DNA of 64,000 bases from Marthasterias glacialis (lineage: Eukaryota; Echinodermata; Asteroidea; Forcipulatida; Asteriidae). The translations under genes and the position numbers were made by a program. How positions within the stretch are numbered: the stretch's first letter is position 1; every line of letters starts with the position of its first letter. The DNA is taken from NCBI GenBank assembly GCA_911728455.2, contig OU452225.1, positions 1,227,501-1,291,500 of the forward strand, written 5' to 3'. The notes beneath the pieces were generated by a model that saw only the letters and a program-made list of their open reading frames with translations, ran no database searches and was not told where the DNA came from. This document shows positions 37,123-51,100 of the stretch, piece after piece.

Positions 37123-38505
37123 TTTGGTGTAAACAGTTGCGTACTTGGGGTGAGAATGAAACAAAATGATATCCACCTTATTAAATGTAAATTCCCCTTA
37201 GAATTGTGACTAATAAGCCTATATACGGTTATTTAAAAAAATATCTCAACACTAATAATGGTAAGATTTTCAAAGACAAAAGAGAAAGAAGGGGCACCAT
37301 CCTCTAAACCTCGCCCCTTTCACAAGGAACCCTAGCTATGTCACTTGGTATATAATTTATAAAGTTTTGTTGATGGTTGCGGTTGGGGTTGGGGTCTAGG
37401 GCAGCAGCTGGGTCAATGCGTTCTTTGGAACTTTACCAAACATAATCTTAGTCTCTCAAAGAATTTTCGTTTATGTAATCAACAAAAAGGTATTAATTTG
37501 GCAGATAACTTAAATAAAGAAAACTATATTATTATAAATATGCATCAGCGTTATATGATTAAGTAAAACATTATGACCCTTTTTAATGCAAGCTCTCCCT
37601 GAATGATGCTATAAAAGCCACTCTTGGTAAGAGGCTTCAAGGAAACATTTAAGATGAAAATAATTTAGGGGAGCTGAAGGTAGGACTTGATATTCCTCTT
37701 CAAGCAGTCTAGATTGTACGATGGTAGGAAACATGCACCACGCAAGGAGTTCTAAAGAGATGCAGTACGTGGTAAAAAGGCTGTTGGAATGGCTCTTTGT
37801 TCTACATCTCTGCAAAACTAGAGTGTATGGATGAGAAGTCCAAGTTCAAGACCACTTTTTCCATATAAAAAACTGATTCATGCTGAACGATTGATCAGTT
37901 GCTGGTGCTGCATACTCCTTAGGAGTAAGAATGTTTCAGGAATGCTATTTTTATAGCTTGATAGGGATTCTGTAAGGTGCTTGGTTCCAAGTCACCCATT
38001 TAATACTTTTTGTAATCAATGTTACTCACATTGTTTGTAGTTTAAATTTCTTTTTGTGAAACAATATTCAGCACCATAATACCCTCGCATTTTGGACTAG
38101 ATAAATTACATGAACTCAATTCTCTTCAAGCACCATAGTAAAACAAAAATGGCACCACACAAAGCTGTCTTTAAAACACATTCTTCATGTTAACAATGTT
38201 TAAATATATTTTGTTTTAGTGACCAGCAGATATCATTAAGTCAATTAAGGACTGACAAGAAGCAACATTTTATGAAACTCTCACAGATTTTTAATATATG
38301 TGATAAAAATGTCCTGTTTATATGTAACGCTGACATTACAAAGTGCAGTAAATTGTACATTTAGTTACCATTTTTGAGGCAAACGAGATTTCCTTGATCG
38401 CAGAAAACACCTTCCTCCTCTTTAAATGGGCTGTGTCGTCATGATTTACATAACCTTACATGGTATAAAGATAATGATGCAGTGAACTTCAAGAGCTTTC
38501 CAAGA
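37123..38505. other. Intergenic, nothing recognised
   Basis: AT-rich sequence with stop codons in all frames every few dozen codons. No repeat, gene or RNA pattern was recognised apart from a possible AATAAA near 37513 that could serve the upstream gene. Confidence 0.5.
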
Positions 38506-39440
38506 GTTTGATCCTGTATGCATGTTTGTATTTCTAAGTGGAATATTGGTTTTTACTGGGATTGTGAGTTATATTGTAATTTTTTGCATTGCTCATAGTT
38601 TATCTGGTTTCTGTATTTTTTAGTTGTTTGTTATGTACTATGCAGTGGACTTCAAGGGGTATACAAGAGATTTATCCTGTATGCATGTATGTATTCTTAA
38701 GTGGGATTTTGGTTTTTACTGGGATTGTGAGTTATATTGTACTTTGTTGCATTGCCCATAGTTTATCTGGTTTCTGTATTTTTTAGTTGTTTTTTATGTA
38801 CTATGCAGTGGACTGTAAGAGGTGACCAAGAGATTTATCCTGTATGCATGTTTGTATTCTTAAGTGGGATTTTGGTTTTTACTGGGATTGTGAGTTATAT
38901 TGTAATTTTTTGCATTGCCCATAGTTTATCTGGTTTCTGTATTTTTTAGTTGTTTGTTATTGTACTATGCAGTGGACTTTAAGAGGTATCCTAAAGTTTC
39001 ATCCTGTTTGCATGTATGTAATCTTAAGTGGGATGTAGGCTTTTACTGGGGTTGTGAGTTATATTGTAATTTTGCATTGCTTGTAGTTAATCTGGTTTTT
39101 TAGTTGTTTGTTATTGTACTTTGCAGTGGACTTTTAGAGGTTTCCAATGAGTTTTATCCTGTATGCACGTATGCAATCTTATGTGGGATAGGTTTTTACT
39201 GGCCAGGGGTTGTGAGTTATATTGTAATTTTGCATTGCCTGTAGTTTATCTGGTTTCTGTATTTTTTAGTGGTTTGTTATGTACTTTGCAATGGTCTTTA
39301 AGAGGTGACAAAGATTTTTATCCTGTATGCATGCATGCAATCTTAAGTGGGATGTAGGTTTTTTACTGGGGTTGTGAGCTACATGTATGTTGTAGTTTTT
39401 TTGTTGTATTGCCTGTAGGTTATCTGGTTTCTGTAAAAAA
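38506..39440. repeat. Minisatellite with about 160-bp period, about six copies
   Basis: Core phrases 'gtttatctggtttctgtattttttagttg' and 'gtggactttaagagg' recur at about 38598, 38761, 38925, 39083, 39242 and 39417. This gives periods of about 157-175 bp. The repeated small frames in it (for example 38589-38786 and 38737-38949) are products of the repeat. Confidence 0.9.
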
Positions 39441-39454
39441 AAACTTATATTGTT

Positions 39455-39545
39455 TTTACCCTTTGTTTGTAAAGCGCATTGAGCGTCTTTTTAGGCGGAT
39501 TTTGGCGCTATATAAATGTTCTTATTATATTTATTATTTTTTTAA
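39455..39545 (+). mobile_element. Solo retroposon 3' tail
   Basis: 'gtaaagcgcattgagcgtc...ggcgctatataaatg' followed by TTATTATATTTATTATTT resembles the 3' tails of the SINEs at 51209 and 61873 and of the non-LTR fragment at 47435. Probably a heavily truncated insertion. Confidence 0.55.
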
Positions 39546-41317
39546 ATTTTAATATGGTGGAAAACTTTCCTTGAAATATTTCTGCCTTAAGTGCTATTGT
39601 TTTTAAATAGTAAATGAAATAAGATCCAAAATTAACTTTCGTCTCAGTGAGACAAAAACCCTGCCTATAGGAATGCGTACAAAAATGCTGAATGCATTTG
39701 TACCGTTCTCTCGCAAATGAAACAATGAAATGGGCTGACATTTTCGCAGGTTGGTTTCATTACAAATATCTTGATTTGTGCAAAAATGAAAGCATTTACA
39801 GACACTTTACCTATGTTGAGCTGGCGCTTTAATACGCATCAGCAACCATGCATTTACACTTGATACTATCTTTAGTTTGTGAATTAAAAATAGTTGTTAC
39901 TAATATATTTCAGATATTTTCTTTTCAGAATAAAAGTCCATTACCTGAGTAAGTGAAGGAAAAGAAGAAATGCTGGCACAATAAACATAAAAGAATACTT
40001 TGCAGTTCTGAAATAATTTAAAATATATCACTTTAAATACTTTTGTCTAGATAAACTTAGTGGCAAAGAAAAATAAGTCAACGCAGCATTTACTTGTAGT
40101 CGTATAAACCCCTAGCACAACGTCATACATGTTTACCAACTGTCTACAGTTTGCCAGTTTGGGGTCAAATTGTATGTAAAGATATGGTGAGAGCGTAAAA
40201 TGCGCATTGCACAGTAACATACGGAGAAATCTGACTCCCAAAATGGCACGATCAAGATGCATTGTTGGAGGACAGAGTCATTGCAGACAAAAAGGTCTGA
40301 AAAATAGGATCCATAATTAAGAGCTTTGGTGAATTGATTGCATTTCAACCTTTTGGTAACCCCTGGAGTTCAAGGAGCTTCTGGGAACAGTATCCTCAGC
40401 ATTAGACAAGTAGATCAAAGAGCAGGATTGTTTTTAATATCTGAAGAAATTAACAATTCATTTTGTCACCAGGCTTTAAAAAAACAGTTTGAAATTCAGA
40501 TAAAAGTCTGAAATCTCTGGCCCCCGTATTGCAGTGATGATATCAGGTGAATTTGGTCAATAAAACCAAAAGCAAGCCTGATACTTCACGGAGGCAAATG
40601 CCTCTGGTCATTGCCTTGGTGCCCTTGAAATGTTCCACTACAAATTTACAGTTTCCTCATAGATGTGCCCTTTATCAAGAAGCAAATGCCTTGGTGCCTA
40701 GCCCTTTCAAGAACGAAGCATATAGGCCTGCATAAGCCACGGGAATATAAGTTCAAGGTCAAAACCCTGACTGACAGGGAAAATGGTTTGAAAAACAACC
40801 ACTGAGACGAAGGTGTGCTTGACCCTTCCTAACCACACCTCCTTTAAGAATGCTGAAAATACCACAAGCAGATAAAGAAATGAAACACAAAGACAAGAAA
40901 CAAAGACAGTTATAGAGCCTATCCAGCTGTCCTGCTTACACCAGCATTGCCATTAACCATAGCAGTGCCCTGTAGAAAATACTTAATACTATGCATTTTA
41001 AAATGCAACTTACTTCTTATTAATAGAAATTACAAGTTAAAGAAACAATGACAAGTTCAAAACTGACTTCCCAAAAAGTTTGGTGTCAGATTGAGCTTTC
41101 ACTAAAGGTCAATTGAAGGCCATATGGTGTGTTGTAACCAATAAGAAATACGTTATAAATAGCGCCGATTTAATCGGCTCTGCCTATACAGTCTGAAAAT
41201 TAGGACGCTTTAATCACGCATGACACTGCTAGAGGGTTAACAGGAGACTTTGTAGACACCCTGGGAGCAACGACATACCTTTCCTTCCCCCATTGTTTAT
41301 GTCTTCTTAGTACGCAT
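39546..41317. other. Intergenic; G-family repeat at 40580-40735
   Basis: At 40580-40735 the phrases 'gccttggtgcccttgaaatgttcca' and 'cctcatag...gtgccctttatcaagaagc' recur. Relatives are at 48745-48865 and, reversed, at 50340-50560 and 60990-61165: an unnamed interspersed family of about 150 bp. The rest is unrecognised. Confidence 0.55.
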
Positions 41318-41558
41318 ATAGACGGATCCATGACACCATGCCACCTTACGTGTTGGCCAATCACAGCCTAGTCTGAAATGATAAAATCCTATTGGCAAAT
41401 GTAAACATGTCTGTGCGTACTTATAGTGCGCGCGTTCATGTCATGCAGTGTGGCATTGAAAAAATGCACATGGTGCTGCCCATGTGTACAGTGGTAATAT
41501 AACCAATCCTGTGATTGGTCAATGTGTTTAGGGGGCGGGGCTTAATGGATCTGTCTAT
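41318..41558. mobile_element. MITE with ATAGACGGATCCAT ends
   Basis: About 241 bp bounded by ATAGACGGATCCATGA and, inverted, TTAATGGATCTGTCTAT. Sub-terminal 'ttggccaatcacag' and 'cctgtgattggtcaa' also mirror each other. The carrier gene's stop lies about 560 bp further on. Confidence 0.75.
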
Positions 41559-42118
41559 TGTTAGATTGGAAACAATATGGAGAAAGAGTGGAGGGGTGTT
41601 ACCCGCCAATCAATAATGAGTTGGACAGGTCTGCCTCCCTCCCTCAATGAAACAAATGAATGGCACTGCAAATGAATATCACACTAATATTTTCACACAA
41701 GACTGAATTGCATAATTAATTTGTTCATGATTAGTTATCGTTGAATAATTACAAAATTATATCAATTCATTAATTTATACATGATTATTTGATATCAATA
41801 AAAATCTGATGTCAATAAAAATTACACAAGAGCATGTCTGACATCTCTACACAAGTACATGATTTTGTATACCCTGTCCTCGATATCTTCCTGGATTGAG
41901 TCTCTATATTTCAAACCCTGTTGGATATGATCTGAATGGCAGATCCTTAACACAGCCTCTGTGGTAACTAACTGGATGGGATCCCTCTTTCTAAACTGCT
42001 TCACCCCTCAAATGGTAACGCACCACCCCCGAAATGTTACCTTCCACTCGATGGGATCACTACGGGTCATGTATGAGCACGCCCATGTCAACCCTTGTCT
42101 CTGTTGTATCTTACTGTT

Positions 42119-45100
42119 TCATTCTCGTAAGCCCCATTCGGACACCTTCTTCTGGGCGTTGGCCATAACGATCATACTGGTCCCATTAGAGATGAAACTA
42201 CGGATAGTCCCAGGTCCGATTCCTCGATAGAGAGCAAAGAATCCCCCGCGCTCTTTGACGATCAGCCGCATTCTTGTTAAGACTGGCATGTCTCTGTAAA
42301 AGTAACAATGACAAAATCTTCAGCACTGTTTTAGAATACTTTTGTTAATGGGAAAGCACATAATTTTTTTTTTTTTTGAAGAAGTCAATTCCTTCCCATC
42401 CTGTTGTTTTCAACAAACACACCATAAAACCAACCTGTGCAAATTTCATCAAACACGGTGGTCAACTCTTAATAAACACAACAAAAAGTAGCTCACATGT
42501 TTTGTCAGGAATTTTGAGAGCGTATGCCATCCACATGGTTGCTTTAAATTTTGATCCCAAAACAAGGCACGAAATAAAAGTTTCAAGGAGAATTTATTTA
42601 CGTCATGCATTACAAAGCCCAATTTGCCTCATTGAGCTATAATAGTGAGTAAAAACAGTATATGACCAAAACGCATTCTGCTAGAAAGTCATTGGGAAGA
42701 ACACACGGGGTAGGCCAAGGAAGAGATGGAAAATGATGTTATGATAACAGCCCTTTCTATCTGGCCAACATAAAGTGCATGACAGGCAGGAGTGAAGATA
42801 TACTCCATGGAACCAACTTCCTTCAGGACACGGTGCAAGAAATGCTATTTCCTTTGTCTTGTAATCGGTAAGCTTGCAGCTTGGAGACTTTGGAACAATA
42901 GGTGGCAGCAGACTTACCAGGTATCTTTCTATAGTTCTGAGCATGAACACGATTCAAAACAACAATGGTTCTACCTGGTAAGTCTGCTGCCACCTAGAGT
43001 CTCCAAAAGTCTCCCATTTACTCATCCTGTATTTTGTCTTTCACCCATTAATGGCGGATGGCATGTATACACGCCAACATTTTCCCTGCCAGAAATCTGT
43101 TGATGTAAACTTTGTAATCTTCTGGAAGACCAGAACGAAGGTCGCCCGGACACTCCATACTGAGCGTCCACTCGCTTCGTTTCACCCACACAAAGAGGAC
43201 AGATGGTACTGGAAATGATGCTGAAATTTTGCCTTTATGTGGGGGTTACTGTGTAATCCCCGATTCCAGACCTTTTTCCTTATTTTATAAGAGGATTTCT
43301 GCTCCTGAAAGCTAAATCCTAGTAACTAGATCAAGGGTCTTTACAGCAGTATTATCCCTGTTCATCAGGCATACTTAGACCATTCCTCAAACTTACTCAA
43401 CTCCCTGGGGAGCCTACAACCTTAAGCTGCTTATATTAGCATTAACATTTTCTTAATCCAACATAATACCACCTCAGCCCTCTCAGGTTCCTATTCATAC
43501 ACCTGGGTGAAGAGATGCCATTTATGGTTAAAAGTCTTGCTCAAGGACACAAGTGTAATGACCAAGACTCGAACCCACACTCCGATGACTGGCCGTCGGA
43601 GCTTGAGTCCGATGCTCTAAACTGCATACTTACTTTCCATAGTTGCCTTGCACTTGTGATTTCATGTATTCCAAAGGCCATACGATCCACCAAGCTAACG
43701 TGATACAAAAGTCAAGGAATGGTAAACAAACAGTGAAAAAGATTATTAAAGATTTCAAAACTGTTGAAAAAATCACAAAATTATTTTGAGCCCTAAGGAT
43801 TAAGTTCTTGGAATAAATAATGAGAGGAGGACCTTATTACGAGGACTCAACAGCCAAATACGGTCGCCCGCTTGTCAAAAGCGAGTGAAAACTGTGGAGG
43901 GTGAGTAAAAACACTTCCACTTGTAGTCCACCAGGCACGTTAAAAATTATTCACTGGACAAAATTAACGTGTGAAGATTGTGGAACTAATGTTGAATTTC
44001 ACTCCAAAAAGCTTCTAAAACAGGAAACCACACGTTCAATTTGAGGTACTTACTTCCAAACAAGGAAAATGAATACTAAATTTACAAAAACATGGGTGGT
44101 TTGCACTAATTTGATACTTTTTTTGGGTTATTTTACAATATGACTTAACACTTCGTCAGAAAGGTCTTCCAAAACTGAACGAATGCTTCACAGATGTGAC
44201 TCAAATTTGACCTTGTCTTAGTGGGTCAAACCGGATGTTAAAGCAATGAGCTATTAACAGCCATACCTTCAGTTCTGTATTCAATACCAAATGGAATTTG
44301 GACAAGGTTTCAGTGCATGAAAGGTCATTTTGTTCATGGTCTTTTCAAATTGAACATTGATGACGTCATCAAATTTCACAGTGCCCCATGATGACAAATT
44401 TAAAATTGTATTAATTTCCAATTTCAAAATTTCCTGAGCCTAATTTCAGATAGGTAGTACTACATCTACTAGTAATTGGTGTACTTGTTGAATGAACAAA
44501 AAAAAAGCTTGTTAGAAAAAGTGAGGGATTTGCCTGAAAAATCTTTTCAAATACATGAGGACCTTGCCCAAAAGTCTGGTCAATCGGAGATTGAAAAATA
44601 AAGCATTAAAGGGGCTGCGTCGTCATGATTATAGCAGGCCTGTGGCTGTGCATGGAAAGATGAACTCTCACCCAGATACTGCACACACACACGCTTGCAG
44701 TCAAATCACAAAGGGTGCAATCTTAGTCAAACTGTGATGTGACAGTCGGCGCGCATGCGCACGTAGTAACTGGGTTATTCTATTTGATAAAGTTTGACAA
44801 AGCCTAGACACTTAACCATTTGGCACCAGATGTCATGTTTACACAAAAATATTGCCCGAGCCAGCAAACGGAGGTCGTGTTAATATGCCATTGTGTAAAT
44901 TTGGTATACTGAAACAAAGGTCGCCCAGACATTTTGTTTGGGGCGTGCACATAGCATACACTCACCGTGATATGCTTCGTTTCACCCACACAAAGATGAC
45001 AGATGGAGTGGAATATTTAAAAGATTTTAGCCCATTATGCGGGGGTTATTGCATTTTCCCCGATTTCAAACCTTTTTGTTCCAAGAAGAGGATTTAATAC

Positions 45101-48100
45101 GTCGCATTGAGAGTTTTCCACCATTGTGAATTCATTGTATTTTGGCTCAATGGAGGTAAGTCAAAGTAAATCAAGATCCAGCCATGGTTCCGGATTTAGT
45201 ACCAATCATATTTCCGTGGCACACCGCTGAGGTTTTGCAATCACGGCGTGTGAAAATGACATTTTCTCAATAGAGAAATCTCAAATCCCAGTGCTTCAAA
45301 GAGAATCTTTGTTCTCATGGATTTGTGAAGTCAAGGTTTCTTTGTGCCAGCGGTACTCTTAAAGAAAAATGATTCCGGCAATTCCAAGAAAATAATCCCG
45401 CCAAACTGGACGGGAACTGGTTAATAAGAAAGGATATGTTGCTGCTGTTCCTGATGCAAGGAATGGTCCGATAACGCTAGTATTAAAGACTTGAGGGAAG
45501 TGTCTCCTCTGGGTGTCAATTAGGATGAAGTAGGTGCACATTAGACCCATTGTACGACACCAATGGACACCAAATCCCTGTAGTGATGATAACAGAAAGT
45601 GTTGGCCTTCAACTATCAATTTTTATATAACTGGCATACAGATCCTTGTCATTTGATTGGTGGAACTTGCATCACGTGACTTTCACTATTACTCCCATCC
45701 ACATCACCGATCAGAAAGTCCTATTCACCCATAGGGAATAGTATTTCATATTTCACAGTTAGGATCAACCTTGTTCCCAATGTGTTTGAGCACTAGCGCC
45801 GCTGCTAAAAACAAAAGAGCACCTGTGCAAATGGTTGTAATATTATCACATCCCGCCTACTGCGCTGTTCTACATCTGCATATTGCAATATTTTAAGCTG
45901 TGCGTCAAGTTTGGTTGAGGATAAATAGCACATCTATGTCACAAGCACAAGGTTGGTGTCTACGGTGTTTACATGGAGTCGTCCACGTTGTTTAGAATTT
46001 TCAGAGTGGACGAGGAACCGTGTCTACTTTTGTTTTGTGAGAAAAAAAAATCAAATGACAAGGATCTATTTAATCATGTCAGTTAAATAAAACAAGTATT
46101 GAGTGGCTTTAACCAGGCATGCAACTTGGACTTAACACGAAAAACAAGGAAAGTCCAACCTTTACAAGACTTTGTACAGTGTTTTTCAATTTTCAATGGC
46201 ATGAGTGTGAGGTGAAAAGCGAGGAAATCAGCTGATCCAAGGAAAAGTTGCATGCCTGTTTAATTCGTGAAATGGGAGGACTATTATCGCACTGTCAGAT
46301 TTGGACTGTTCCATTTCACTTGCGATAATATTCCTCCCATTCCACTCTGAGCTACTCCATATATGAATACTATTCCTAGCAATATCAAAGATTACAAACT
46401 TGAAGTTGCCTCCCAACCCCAAGTGCTCTCAGTGCTCTAGTGGTTAAAACATCTGCTCTAGAATGTATACAGTTGTTGGGATATCAGGGCTCGAATTTTA
46501 CACTAGACCACAGGCCCGAGGCCAGTGATTTAAGCCTCGGGCTAGTAAACTCAAGACTGGACAAGTCCGGTGGTCTTGTGTTTTTCAATTGAATAATAAT
46601 ACCTCACTGTGTAATATCTTTAACAAAAAAGAAACACCGGAAATGATGTTCAAAATGTTGACTTTGAATCTGATCAATATCTTTCAATTCTGTTGAGTAT
46701 CAAAATATACTTACCCTCAAGACAAATGAGATAAATCTTCTCTTAAGTGTTTGTTCAAATAAAAACACTTTCCATTTTAAACTTTGCAGAAAGGTCTTTC
46801 TCACTAAGATTCTGGTCTTGTAAAATAAATTCTGGTCCGGTACAAAGTTTTGAGCTACAAGCCCTGCGGTCTTGTGGAATTTTACCCCAAATTCGAGCCC
46901 TGGATATGTTTCTTTGCAAGGCAGTAGTTAATGAGTGTTTAATGAAGTGTAGCAAAAAGCGCTACATGGGCTTAGGTAGGATCAGTGTTTATGTACTGTG
47001 ACTAGTCAGACGAATAAATGTTCCTTTTAAGCTTGAAAAATCTACTAGAAAACCCTCCAGTGGAAAACCTCCAGTAAAGAAGAGTAATGTTTACCTTATA
47101 TAAACCTCTGAATTGCCAGGTTTGCTGCGTTTGACGTCTGATCTGTAAAGGAAAAGATCAAATCAATTAACCAGTTGCTGCTAGGATTCTCTTTTTGGTC
47201 CCATCCCCCTCGCCGGATTCTTTTGGCGGAACTGCCGGAATCTTTATTCTTTGAGGGTACGGCCAGCACAAAGAAACCCTGACTTGACAATGCCAAGAGA
47301 AGAAAGATTCTCCTTATTGGATCGTCCGTTTTGTTTCTTGACCGAGGGTGGGGGAGAAGCCCCCTCCCTCAGAACCCTTGCCCCCGACCCCCCCCCCAAA
47401 AAAAATGAGATCGATGAAATACACAAATGAATCAACTAATCAATCAATCCAAATAATTTATATCGCGCCAGTATCCATAGAGCATGTTCAAAGGCGCTTT
47501 GACAAAGAAACAATTAAACAGAAAATGCTCTCGAGTACAAATGAGTTTTCAATCTCTTCTTGAAAATGTTTACATTTGGCAAAGTTTTGATGTCCATTGG
47601 GAGATCGTTCCTTAATATCCGTGCTGCACTGGAAAAAGTACGGCTGCCGTATGACTTGAGTTTCCACTTGGGAACGTGGTGAAGAAGTTTATTAGAAGAA
47701 CGTAGATTGCGAGAAGATGACTGCTGTGGTATAAGACCGGTGATGTTTTGGGGAGCAAATCCGTTGATGGCTTTGTAAGTAATTAGAAGAAGTTTGAACC
47801 AAATCCGTTACTGAACCGGCAACCAGTGAAGGCTTTGAAGTATTGGTGTGATGTGATCGCATTTCTTTGTGCGGCTGATGATTCTAGCGGCAGTGTTTTG
47901 AGCTCACCGGAGAAGAGGAATGGTTTGATGCATTAAATAGCCACCCCATAAAAACATAATTAAAAAAAACCAAAAAAACACTTCCCTACCCCCATATGGA
48001 AATGTCTGGTAAAGCCACTGTGTATAGCAATGATTAAATAAGGATTTAATTATTAGCAATTATCAAATGAGGATTATGCATACATATTTAAAATAATAAC

Positions 48101-51100
48101 AAATGAAACAGATGCAGTTTTCGATCCACTTTTTCAAACAAAACACAAACGTTTGATCTCCACTACCTTTGCAAGTTCTAAAGGTGACTCTATGATAGCT
48201 CTTGAAGTAGCACCGCAGGCTCCAGCTAGCAAGACCCGTCTGTTGAACAAAGAGAAAACGGTTTCATTTATCAGGACCCAATTTCATTGGGCTGCTTTAG
48301 CACAAAAAGTAGCTATTAAAGCAAAATAACAGTTTAGGTTACCAGAAGTAGGTTACCAGCCAAAACACACATGTACAATGGGAGGCTTTGGAACGCTAGG
48401 TGGCAGCAGACTTACCAGGTAAATTTCTCAATTCTGGGCATGTGCAAATTTCCGAGAACAATGATTCCACCTGGCAAGTCTGCTGCCACCTAGCATTCTC
48501 AGAGTCTCCCATTTTTTGTGTTCCTGTCAGTCATGCATTATGACCCTTGAGCTGTTGAGATGTATTTTGTAAATACATGTCCAAACATGGCGACGTTCAA
48601 TTAGTCCCGTGTCAAGTTATTTGTGTCGTCAAACAAAGTCCAACCATTTATTACAATAGTTTACAACTAAATTTTGCGGTGGAGATGAAATTTGTTAAGC
48701 ACTACTTAGGCAGCTCTAAGACTATCAGGTCTTTAATTAACCCACGGCACCCACAGCCATTGCCGTGGTGCCCTTTGCAAAGTTCCAATCCAAATTCACA
48801 TTTTCCTCATAGAAAGGGCCCTTACCAGAGGAAAATTGCCGTGCCCCATCAAGAGCCAAGTTGTAAAAAAAGAAAAGACTGTTCTTTGTAGTCTTGAAGA
48901 CACACGATTCGTACAGTGTCATGCCGCCAATGTCAAGTGGCTTATTACATCAGGTTATTTGTCAAGAAATGTTAGAGCTTGCAGTGACAAAAAAAGTTGT
49001 TTTCCTGTAACAAGGATGACGTAGTACTTCTTGTGAAGACTATGCAAGTCTCCCACTTAGTCTGACGATATAGTCTGTGTTTTATTTTCTCAACATGTTT
49101 AGACATGTACAGAGGAACCAAAGTTTCTGACAAAATGTGCAAACAAGCACGAGACTGCCAAGGTTTTTAAAAACTGCATTCAAGATGTAGAAATCTTTAT
49201 CCTGTTTGTGTCATCTTTGTCACGATCCCTGTGTACCATAATGATCAAGAATAGTGATTCTCCTTATAAAAAAGGGGCCAGACTTTTAAAAACATTTCAG
49301 TATCAGTTTAGTTGCATTACTTTCAGTTGGAGAAAAACAAGATGATGGCAACAATCAAGAAGCAAGCTGTTTGATTGGTTGATTTATTTTATGACACATC
49401 AAACAGCGCAAGCGCCAATAACAGGATGGTGAATAGGAAGCAAGAAGAAATGTTCAGTTTTAGATGTGGGAGGAAAACCCCAAATGGGGAAAACCCAGGC
49501 CATCAGGTAGGGACTGAAAACCCAATCCACATGCAAGGCTCTAGTCCGAGTAGGGACTTGAACCGGGGTCCACAGAGGTGACAGGCAGGGAAAGAAACCA
49601 CTGAACCAGCCAGATCCCCAGTCTCATGTTTCATAGATGAATACACAAATCAATTGCCAATTATTTCACTTACACTTGTAGCCCTGCTGTAAATGGAATC
49701 TCAGATTTGCAAAATGGATTATCTAAAAAGGTATATCTGGAAAAAATAAGATACAAGGCAAAAGGTTATACGAGCATTAAGGAATGGTTACATTTTAAGA
49801 TAAGAAAAATGATTTCATTGGCAGGACAGAAGTTAAAAGCAGTGCATATGTGACAAGCCTGGAATTACATAGTCTTCGTTCCCAAACTCTCCCGTTGTCA
49901 GTTATTCACAATCCATTGCCCGGAAAGAATAAACATCACACACAGAGGGCGCTATCCTCCTTAAACTCCTTTCATCCCATGAACTGCTCATAACCAAGCC
50001 TAACCGAGCCAACAACTTGGTTAAAGTTTAGTTGGAACAATCTTGCTGAGTGATCTGTCTCGTTGTTTTAAAAGTAGCTTTCCCTTGGCATGGTAGCTTC
50101 ACTCTATTTTTTATCTGTATTAATACTTACATGGATTCAAAAACTCCAAATTGAGTGGATCTATAAATGCCTGAACCCCACAGGACTGGAATGGAACCCC
50201 TGTTAGAGAGGAAAAAAAACAAAACAATAGTCAGAGAAAAGAAAGGGTTACATCAATAATATAGTTAATTTGTCTTTTTAATATTATCAACACGCCTGAT
50301 ACTTTGCTCTCGTAAGAGCAAGGGCGAGGCAGTTTTTTTTCTTTAAGTAAATTGCACTTCTGATAGACAAATATCCACTGGAACATTTCAGAAGGCACTA
50401 AGACAACCACCATGGTTACAGGCTAGAAATTTATCTTTGACTCGAGAGGGCAAAGCCATTTTCATTTTGCAAATGGACAATCTTAAAAGTCTATAGGAAA
50501 CTTTTGAAGGGGCACCAAGGCCAAGACCAGGGCAACAGCGGCCATGGCCTCCGTGTAATTCCAGGTCTGGGGGAATAGAGGCAATTATCAGACCTGTATC
50601 AGTGTTGGGCACGATTGGTTGATCGCAGCGATTGGTTGATCGCATTGTGTGATCGGTTGATTGTATTGCACGATTGGTCAATTCCGAAGGATATCTCAAA
50701 CTATACTTACCTTAAAAAAAAAACTCCACTAGAGTTGTGAATTTTAAAGAAAAAGTGTTCGACTGGTGGCAGTGGGATCAACATATCAAATGTCATGATC
50801 AACTGATCGCTCAACGATCAAAGTTGGCTTGGTTGCGCCCAACATCAATATCTAAGTGAATTCCCGCTTGATTTTCCATGAAGGGGGAGGCATTGACTTA
50901 CCGAAAACCAAGGTGTTAGGTCCTGATAATATTAATAGGGAGAACTTATTTAGTGTCCAAGTGTCTAAGGAGTTATAAATGCTCACGAAATACAAAACAC
51001 TTTGTAAACACCAGACAGACAGACAATGCAGAAGGACAGCCAGATACCCCTCTGGCTAGCCTCACTATTGTGATACGGATTTCAACAAACTGCAGATGAT

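Larger units (their letters stand above)
43700..45437 (-). other. U12-type AT-AC intron in the carrier gene
   Basis: 1738 bp. On the coding strand it begins ATATCCTTTC, the canonical U12 5' splice site. It ends TTCCTTGAC + 11 nt to the final AC, a canonical U12 branch site with its A 12 nt from the 3' end. No GT donor or AG acceptor near these points keeps the frame, while AT-AC splicing gives GTAATLAWWIVWPLE, exactly what repeat 3 of a carrier requires. Confidence 0.93.

Noticed and set aside
38589..39357. Series of small hydrophobic frames that look like repeated membrane segments
   Set aside because: They are register shadows of the 160-bp T-rich minisatellite; period and frame do not stay in phase.
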